Source of the DNA: Turbatrix aceti
Lineage: Eukaryota > Nematoda > Chromadorea > Rhabditida > Panagrolaimidae
Length of the DNA: 64,000 nucleotides
Assembly (NCBI GenBank): GCA_963969345.1
Contig: OZ017768.1
Location: 4,302,718-4,366,717, forward strand
Direction: 5' to 3'
Below are positions 58,946 through 64,000 of the stretch, in pieces. The notes under the pieces are model-generated. The model was not told where the DNA came from and searched no databases. It saw nothing but the letters and a program-made list of their open reading frames with translations. Each line of letters begins with the position of its first letter. The stretch's first letter is position 1. The translations under genes were made by a program, and so were the position numbers.

Positions 58946-58951
58946 AATAAA
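58946..58951 (+). terminator. Polyadenylation signal AATAAA, ZNF706 homologue
   Basis: Canonical AATAAA about 205 bp after the stop codon and just before the Harbinger-like element. Confidence 0.6.
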
Positions 58952-58981
58952 GTGGCCTTTGGAATGAGTCTGTCCAACTTA

Positions 58982-59424
58982 CAAGGAATGTGTTTGGGGA
59001 CATTTTGGAAAGTTTTTATGAAACTTTTTGCGGTGGTACGTTCGCCGAAAATTGCATTTTTGCTATTTTTGGCGCGTTGTAGCTAAAAAAACTGGCATTT
59101 CCAAAATCAGGATATATTTATTGATCCACGTAATTTTTGATGGAGAATCCGAAAAAAAAATAATAATAGTGATAATCCTATTTTATATTTTTTCAGATTT
59201 TCCATCAAAAAAATACGTGGATCAATAAATCTACCCTGGTTTTGGAAATGCCAGTTTTTTTAGCCAGAACGCGCCAAAATGGCAAAAACGCGATTTCCGA
59301 CAATCGTAACTCTACCAGATCATGCATCAGGCCGGTAAAATTTACGGTAAAAACTTTTTATCGTAAAACCTACATTTTGGCAAAATTGCATGGTTTTCCA
59401 AAACGTGTTTTGACACATTCCTTG
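58982..59424. mobile_element. PIF/Harbinger-like MITE with TTA target duplication
   Basis: The 443-bp element starts CAAGGAATGTGT and ends with its exact reverse complement ACACATTCCTTG. The flanks are TTA at 58979-58981 and TTA at 59425-59427. Inside, a second inverted pair (around CTGGCATTTCCAAAA and GATCCACGT) makes most of the element one long hairpin. A 3-bp TTA/TWA duplication is typical of PIF/Harbinger elements. There is no coding sequence. Confidence 0.75.
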
Positions 59425-59569
59425 TTAGGCAAATTAATTAGCATGCCGTTCTCTCAGCTTCAAAGGACGGCGCAGTCAGTAGTGTCAGTGTCGTGTGATT
59501 CATTTTGGGATACGGCAGACACTTGGTTAACCACGACGGCGCATTGTCGTCGGTCTTCCTTATACGAGA

Positions 59570-61168
59570 ATGAAAAAGTTTCCAGGAGGAAGCTCGCGGC
59601 GGCTGCAACCACACGCGGCGGGTGGCAATAGCTCGCGAGCATCGCCGAAAGAAATGTCAAGTAACCAGCGGTGTAAAAACAGGCTTTCTAAACGAAATCT
59701 CGTTCGGTCCGACAAGGAAGGGAAGCCGATTACGATGCAGTCGGGTGAGTTACGATCGGGGATGGGCGAACGTTCGTTTTCGTTCGTTTTTGTTCGGGAA
59801 CAAAAAAAACGGCTCTTTGCCCATCCCTGGTTACGGTACCCGGGTAAATAAACACTAGATAAATTTTTGTCTTGCAGAAAGTCTGGTGCCCCCCATAGAA
59901 CAGCAGCCCTCAGAGAAGAGCAAGATTGTCATGAAGCGATTCGCAGTCATGTGCCTCGCGAAGGGCGCGGATTCTATCATCAAGGAGTTCAACGATCTCA
60001 AAGTCTCGTGCCCGACGCCAAATGAACTCGGACACGATTCGTTTGACAGGAACACAGACAAAAACAGGTACAAAGACATCATCTGCGTTGAGGAGACCCG
60101 GGTCAGGGTGATATGGCCGCCGGACATGAACGACTACATCCACGCAAACTGGATCATGGGCGTCATCCCGGATCTCAGAAAGCAGATCATCGCGACGCAG
60201 GGCCCGCTGCCAACGACGACCGATGACTTCTGGCGCCTCGTCTGGCAGGAAAAAGTCGCGGTCATCATCATGCTCTGCTGCGTCATGGAAAAGGGAGCCA
60301 AAAAGTGCGAGCAGTACTGGCCGGAGAAGCCCGGCGACCTCGCCTACCACGTTGGACTCACCATCGTCAACGAGACCGTCGAGGAGTACAAGCCGGACCT
60401 TCAGTGTACGAGACTCATCGTCACGGGACCCGGCTCGGATGGCACGCCGCGCAAGCACATCGTAAACCACGTCCTGTGGAATGGCTGGCCCGATAAGGGC
60501 ATTCCGATCAGCACGACCGGCGCGCTCAGACTCATCTTCCGCACGCAGACGCTGACCCCAAGCATCGTGCATTGCTCGGCTGGCGTCGGACGCACCGGCA
60601 CGATCATAGCCCTCGAGATGTGCTTGCGCATCCTCGCTTCCGGCAACGAGCTCAGCGTGTACAACATTGTCCGTGAACTCCGGCAGAGGCGCTTCCTCTC
60701 GTGCCAGACGGACATGCAGTACCTCTACGTCCACCGGGCCATCTTGCAGTACATTCACTCCAAGAACGTGAGTTGAGGGTTCTTGAAAAGATTTTTTTTT
60801 CAAAAAAGTCGATTCCGAAAAGTCGCGTTTTTTTTTTTAAAATTACCCTTTTTTGGGTAAAATTCCCTATTTTTATCAATTTGGAGTATTTATTTCTCGT
60901 TCAAAATTCATAAATACTAGAAATTCATAAATTCCTACGTTTTGGCGTTTTTTTGCATTTTCTATAAAAAAAATTTTTTTACAAACCTCGTTTTTTATAA
61001 AAAAAATATATATTTTTTATAGAAAACGCAAAAAAACCCCAAATTTCGGTAAATGAGTCGATTTTTCTGATTCTATGCATTTTTCAGATCATTTCCGCCG
61101 AGGAGACGGACAGGTTCAACATCGACTACATTCGCATCATCAACGAGCGAAACGGCGCCGGTGGCTGA
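59570..61168 (+). CDS. Non-receptor protein tyrosine phosphatase
   Basis: Exons 59570-59744, 59878-60767 and 61088-61168 (phases 1 and 0) give 381 residues. The first ~75 are basic and disordered (GGSSRRLQPHAAGG). One PTP domain fills the rest, with every catalytic element intact: phosphotyrosine loop NRYKDI, WPD loop with general acid Asp264 in GWPDKG, P-loop HCSAGVGRTG with nucleophile Cys291 and Arg297, and Q-loop QTDMQY. It should be an active cytoplasmic enzyme. No signal peptide, membrane segment or targeting domain is visible. Such short single-domain PTPs form a large nematode-specific expansion, many sperm-expressed; the SH2 kinase 7 kb away belongs to a similarly expanded family. 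Both introns hold MITE sequence. AATAAA at 61245-61250 is a likely poly-A signal. Confidence 0.95.
59757..59829. mobile_element. Miniature GTTCG-family hAT element in phosphatase intron 1
   Basis: The 73-bp insert starts CGGGGATGGGCGAACG and ends GCCCATCCCTG, the same ends as the 478-bp copy at 48779. Target duplications GTTACGAT (59749-59756) and GTTACGGT (59830-59837) match at 7 of 8 positions. The left duplication starts at intron position +5, so the element landed in the splice-donor region while leaving GTGAGT intact. Confidence 0.85.
60768..61087. mobile_element. GACTC-family repeat making up phosphatase intron 2
   Basis: The intron core (about 60840-60960) is the reverse complement of 29740-29840, including CTACGTTTTGGCGTTTTT and CCTTTTTTGGGTA. 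Flanking GTCGATTCC and GAGTCGATTT words are remnants of GACTC blocks. Element ends are eroded. Confidence 0.55.
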
Positions 61169-61244
61169 CGCTCGCTTCCGCCAGAGAACCAAGAAAATGA
61201 TAGATTTCACTGCTGGTTTAGATTTAGTACAATGTGACTGTTGA

Positions 61245-61250
61245 AATAAA
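61245..61250 (+). terminator. Polyadenylation signal AATAAA, phosphatase gene
   Basis: Canonical AATAAA 77 bp after the phosphatase stop codon, in the 200-bp gap between this gene and the convergent coiled-coil gene. Confidence 0.65.
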
Positions 61251-61369
61251 CGTAAATACATATTTTCGGATAAAAACCGCGTAACTAAATATACAAAAAT
61301 CGCCAGAATTAAGTTTTTCCGTTTTTCGCCAACAACAAATCAAAAATCAAAAATCAATAAACGAGAAAA

Positions 61370-63239
61370 TCAAAAATCCCAAAAAGAAGAGTTCTGATCA
61401 GCGAAGGAATTATTCTGGGATTCTTCAGGCTTTTTTGGTTTTTCGGGAACCTGCTTCTTGATCGCAGGCATCAGCTTGAGTGGCTGAAAGACATCGGAAG
61501 TCCACGTAACGTCGACTTCTTTGTGCTTCACCGGCGTAACATTTTTGACCTGCCGTTTCTTGACTTCGGCTTCTGCCTGGGACTTTTTCTGAACCTCCGC
61601 CTGACGCTTTTTCTCTTCGACTTCCCGCTGACGCTTTTTTTCCTGAAGTTCCTTCTCCTTCTGGCGCTTTTTGTCCTCGATATCCTTGAGAAGAGCGTCC
61701 TTGACCCGTTTCTTTTCCTCGGCTTCTTTCTGTCGCTTCTTTTCTTCCTCCTCCTTCTGACGCTTCTTTTCCTCGGCCGCACGCTGCTGTTTTTCTTCGA
61801 CCTGCTTTAGGAAAGAGGCTCGTTGAAGTTTTCTTTCTTCAGCTGCCTGGCGTTTTTTCTCCTCGGCTTCCTTCTTCTTCCGTTCCTTCTCCTGCTTTTG
61901 TTCGCGCAGTTGCTGCGCTCTGCCGGCACTTGAAGGACGTCCCCGGCGCTTCTTCAGGGGCAGGTGCGTTTCCTCCCAGTCCGTGGACGTGGTCGATGTC
62001 GACGAATCAGAAGCCTCGGATTCCATCTGGGATTTGAGCATTTGAGATTTCGGCGGCTTCTGACTTTTAAGCGGAACTTCACGTTCTGGAATCTCGTCCG
62101 TTGATTCGTCAACCTCCATTTCCTCTTCAGCTTCTTTCAGGCTCTGCTCCTCGAGTTCTTTCAGGCGTTGGAGTTCTTCAGCCTTCTTTTTCTCGGCTTC
62201 CTTCATGCGCTCGAATTCCTGCTGAATTTCCTCCGCCTTCCGGATGCGCTCTTCTTCGGCTTCCTTACGGCGCTGAAGTTCCTCGGCCACCTTCTTGCGT
62301 TCAAGTTCTTCGGCTTCCTTGCGTCGCTGAAGTTCCTCAGCCTCCTTTCGGCGCTGAAGTTCTTCCTCTGCTTCCTTGAGGCGACGTTTTTGATCTTCGA
62401 TTTCCTGGAGGCGTTTGGCTTCCTCCTCGGCTTCTCGTTGACGCGCCTTTTCCATTTCCAGCTGAAGAGCGCGGGCTTCTTCTTCTTCGCGTCGAGCCTT
62501 CTCTTCCGCCTCAATCCGTGCCTTTCGCTCTTCTTCAGCCCGGAGTTGGGCCTCTTTTTCTTCCAGTTCACGCTGCTTTCGGGCTTCACGCTCGTCTGAA
62601 AAAAATGATCTATAATACAAACAATCATTTTTAATTCACAAACAACTTACCACGTTCCTTGATGGCATTTTTGTAATTTTGAATCAAAGTGCGAAGTTTG
62701 GCATCGTTTTGGGCCGCTTGCGTCTTCAACCCGGTAAGCCGATTGGTTTTCTTCTTGAGAGTCGCATCCAGTGTCTGACGAACCTTTTGGGTAGCCGCGG
62801 CAACTTTTTCTGCGTACTCGGTGAGATTTTCGACCGAAGCAACGCTGGCAAGTTCCTTGACACAATTCATGGCATCCTGACAATCACGATACGACTTGGC
62901 AATGCGAGAATCGGCAATCTTGAAATTCACGGCAAGTTCTTGCATCGCTGCCCAGTCTGGAAAAATCAACAAATCCCAAAAATAAAAAATGAATAAAAAA
63001 CATACTGGTAAGGACACACTGCGCAATTTGCTCATAAGCCTCGTTGACCTTATTCTGTTCTTCGATTCTCAGCAACACTCTGAAATCATAACTTCACAGT
63101 GGAAAAGTAAAATGATACCGAAAAAAACTTACTGTCGATAGCAGTTCACCTGCCGATGGAATCTCTGCGGGTCAGTTTGGGCCAGATTGGAGATAGAACG
63201 TTTGTAGAGTTCCACGGTATGATCCATGGAATCCGTCAT
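61370..63239 (-). CDS. Highly charged coiled-coil / single-alpha-helix protein
   Basis: Minus-strand exons 63239-63133, 63079-63006, 62956-62651 and 62595-61370 (phases 2, 1 and 1) give 570 residues. Residues 1-160 are helical and moderately charged (SMDHTVELYKRSISNLA, NWAAMQELAVNFKIA). From ~162 to 350 there is dense Glu/Lys/Arg sequence with ELQRRKEAEE repeats. An acidic Ser/Thr-rich interruption (SDSSTSTTSTDWEE) comes next, then a second KKRQKEAEEKK region, then a tail with WTSDVFQPLKL and a C-terminal SSFWDF. Alternating E- and K/R-blocks suggest a stable single alpha helix or coiled coil, as in MAP7, caldesmon or INCENP. I considered INCENP because of the central helix, but no clear IN-box is visible. 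Function unknown. The start is the first of two close ATGs, 13 nt after a TTTTCAG acceptor. Confidence 0.88.
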
Positions 63240-63251
63240 GATGATAATAGC

Positions 63252-63253
63252 AC
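63252..63253 (-). promoter_or_regulatory. Likely spliced-leader acceptor of the coiled-coil gene
   Basis: On the minus strand CTGTTTTCAG ends at 63253, 13 nt before the ATG at 63239. No upstream coding exon joins it, so it marks either trans-splicing or a 5' UTR intron. Confidence 0.45.
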
Positions 63254-63897
63254 TGAAAACAGAAAAACAGTTAGACAATCGTAAAAAAGTGTTCAACGAC
63301 AACAAAAACGCAAAAAGCACGTTTATGCCTAATCTACGCTCCAGGCTCTGCAATACAGACAAATTGAACGTAAAATATAACGATAATCATTCACCGTAAC
63401 AAAGATAACGTCAAAAAAATAACGCAAATAATAAAAGAAAGCAGAAAAGTAATCAGAACGGAAAAGTACACATCGCGGGTCGGATCTACAGTACAAACAA
63501 CGGCGATCATTACGATGCCTCAAACTCTCAACACGAAATGCGCACGCGTTGCATCTGTAATTTTTCTTTTTTTTCTTCAGAATTTGTAAATTTTTTTGTT
63601 TCCTGTGTTTTTCGATTGGCATTTTTCTGCCCGTTTTGCTAGCAATTTTGATAAAAAGCACTAAAGGATCTTGCAAGAGCAATAAAATGTTGCCGGCAAG
63701 TTGCAGCGCGGCGGTTGCAGGAAACCCCGCTTGTTTCTTTTTTTACAATGGCCGAATTGCGGCCGACTGGCTGGCTCATCGCTTATCGACCGCGCTGTAA
63801 TTGCCTGAACATAGTTGATTGTCTTCAAGGTGTGACCGGAAGGAAGGTAGTGTGCCGGTTATGACTGTGGCATTCGACGAGTAATTCATTCACCAAA
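63254..63897. other. Divergent promoter interval
   Basis: Between the minus-strand coiled-coil gene and the plus-strand gene starting at 63898. No exon or clear motif seen. Confidence 0.5.
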
Positions 63898-64000
63898 ATG
63901 GGGTGGAAGTGTTTCAAGTTCTGGTTTACCGTGCGATTTACGCTCGCGTGTCTCGCGCACTTTAACTGGATCACGGCCTTCTACGTCAACTGCGTGTACT
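63898..64000 (+). CDS. Start of a membrane protein, cut by the window edge
   Basis: An ATG in good context (CACCAAAATGG) opens a frame without stop to the window end, 34 codons. The peptide is MGWKCFKFWFTVRFTLACLA, then HFNWITAFYVNCVY, a hydrophobic N-terminal segment preceded by basic residues. The layout (xxRFTLAxLxxxNxxxxFYxNxxY) resembles the first membrane helix of SLC17-type anion/phosphate transporters of the major facilitator family, but 34 residues are too few to be sure. It is divergent from the coiled-coil gene. Confidence 0.5.
   Translation, partial: MGWKCFKFWFTVRFTLACLAHFNWITAFYVNCVY

Noticed and set aside
61370..63239. Assigning INCENP
   Set aside because: Central charged helix fits, but neither the N-terminal CEN box nor a C-terminal IN-box with TSS motif can be seen.

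Overview
This is eukaryotic nuclear DNA, most probably from a nematode. It has short GT-AG introns with T-rich 3' ends finishing in TTTCAG or TTTTAG. Its gene content includes ShKT-domain secreted proteins, a compact SH2-tyrosine kinase and a small single-domain tyrosine phosphatase. 3' splice sites lie a few bases upstream of several start codons, as expected for spliced-leader addition. Real coding sequence is C-biased at third positions. I cannot name the species.

Layout. 1-11.7 kb: no convincing coding sequence; it holds a hAT-type MITE with perfect 8-bp target duplication (1690-2078) and a ~1 kb foldback repeat (4447-5441). 11.7-13.9 kb (+): Na+/K+-ATPase beta subunit, five coding exons. 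16.4-18.4 kb (+): two tandem ShKT genes, the first carrying a 28-nt deletion relative to the second. 19.1-20.5 kb (+): single-pass membrane protein with a SEA-like ectodomain. 21.5-22.7 kb (-): small single-pass membrane protein. 23.8-42 kb (-): gene-poor DNA with scattered candidate exons, several encoding membrane segments, possibly one long-intron gene. 42.8-47.9 kb: four ~1.27 kb tandem repeats in an A-B-A-B order. 50.4-52.3 kb (+): SH2-tyrosine kinase. 52.5-56.5 kb (-): secreted Gly/Pro-rich 1157-residue protein. 57.6-58.7 kb (+): mitochondrial ribosomal protein L12, then a ZNF706 homologue, a possible operon. 59.6-61.2 kb (+): receptor-less tyrosine phosphatase. 61.4-63.2 kb (-): highly charged coiled-coil protein. 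63.9 kb to the end (+): start of a membrane protein cut by the window edge.

The genes do not form one pathway. The kinase and phosphatase, 7 kb apart, are families that nematodes have greatly expanded, often in sperm; a shared role is only an inference. The most notable non-gene content is transposon-derived: hAT-like MITEs of two families occupy intergenic DNA and the introns of both kinase and phosphatase. In phosphatase intron 1 a 73-bp element with 7/8 matching target duplication sits inside the splice-donor region. A Harbinger-like MITE with TTA target duplication lies between the ZNF706 and phosphatase genes.
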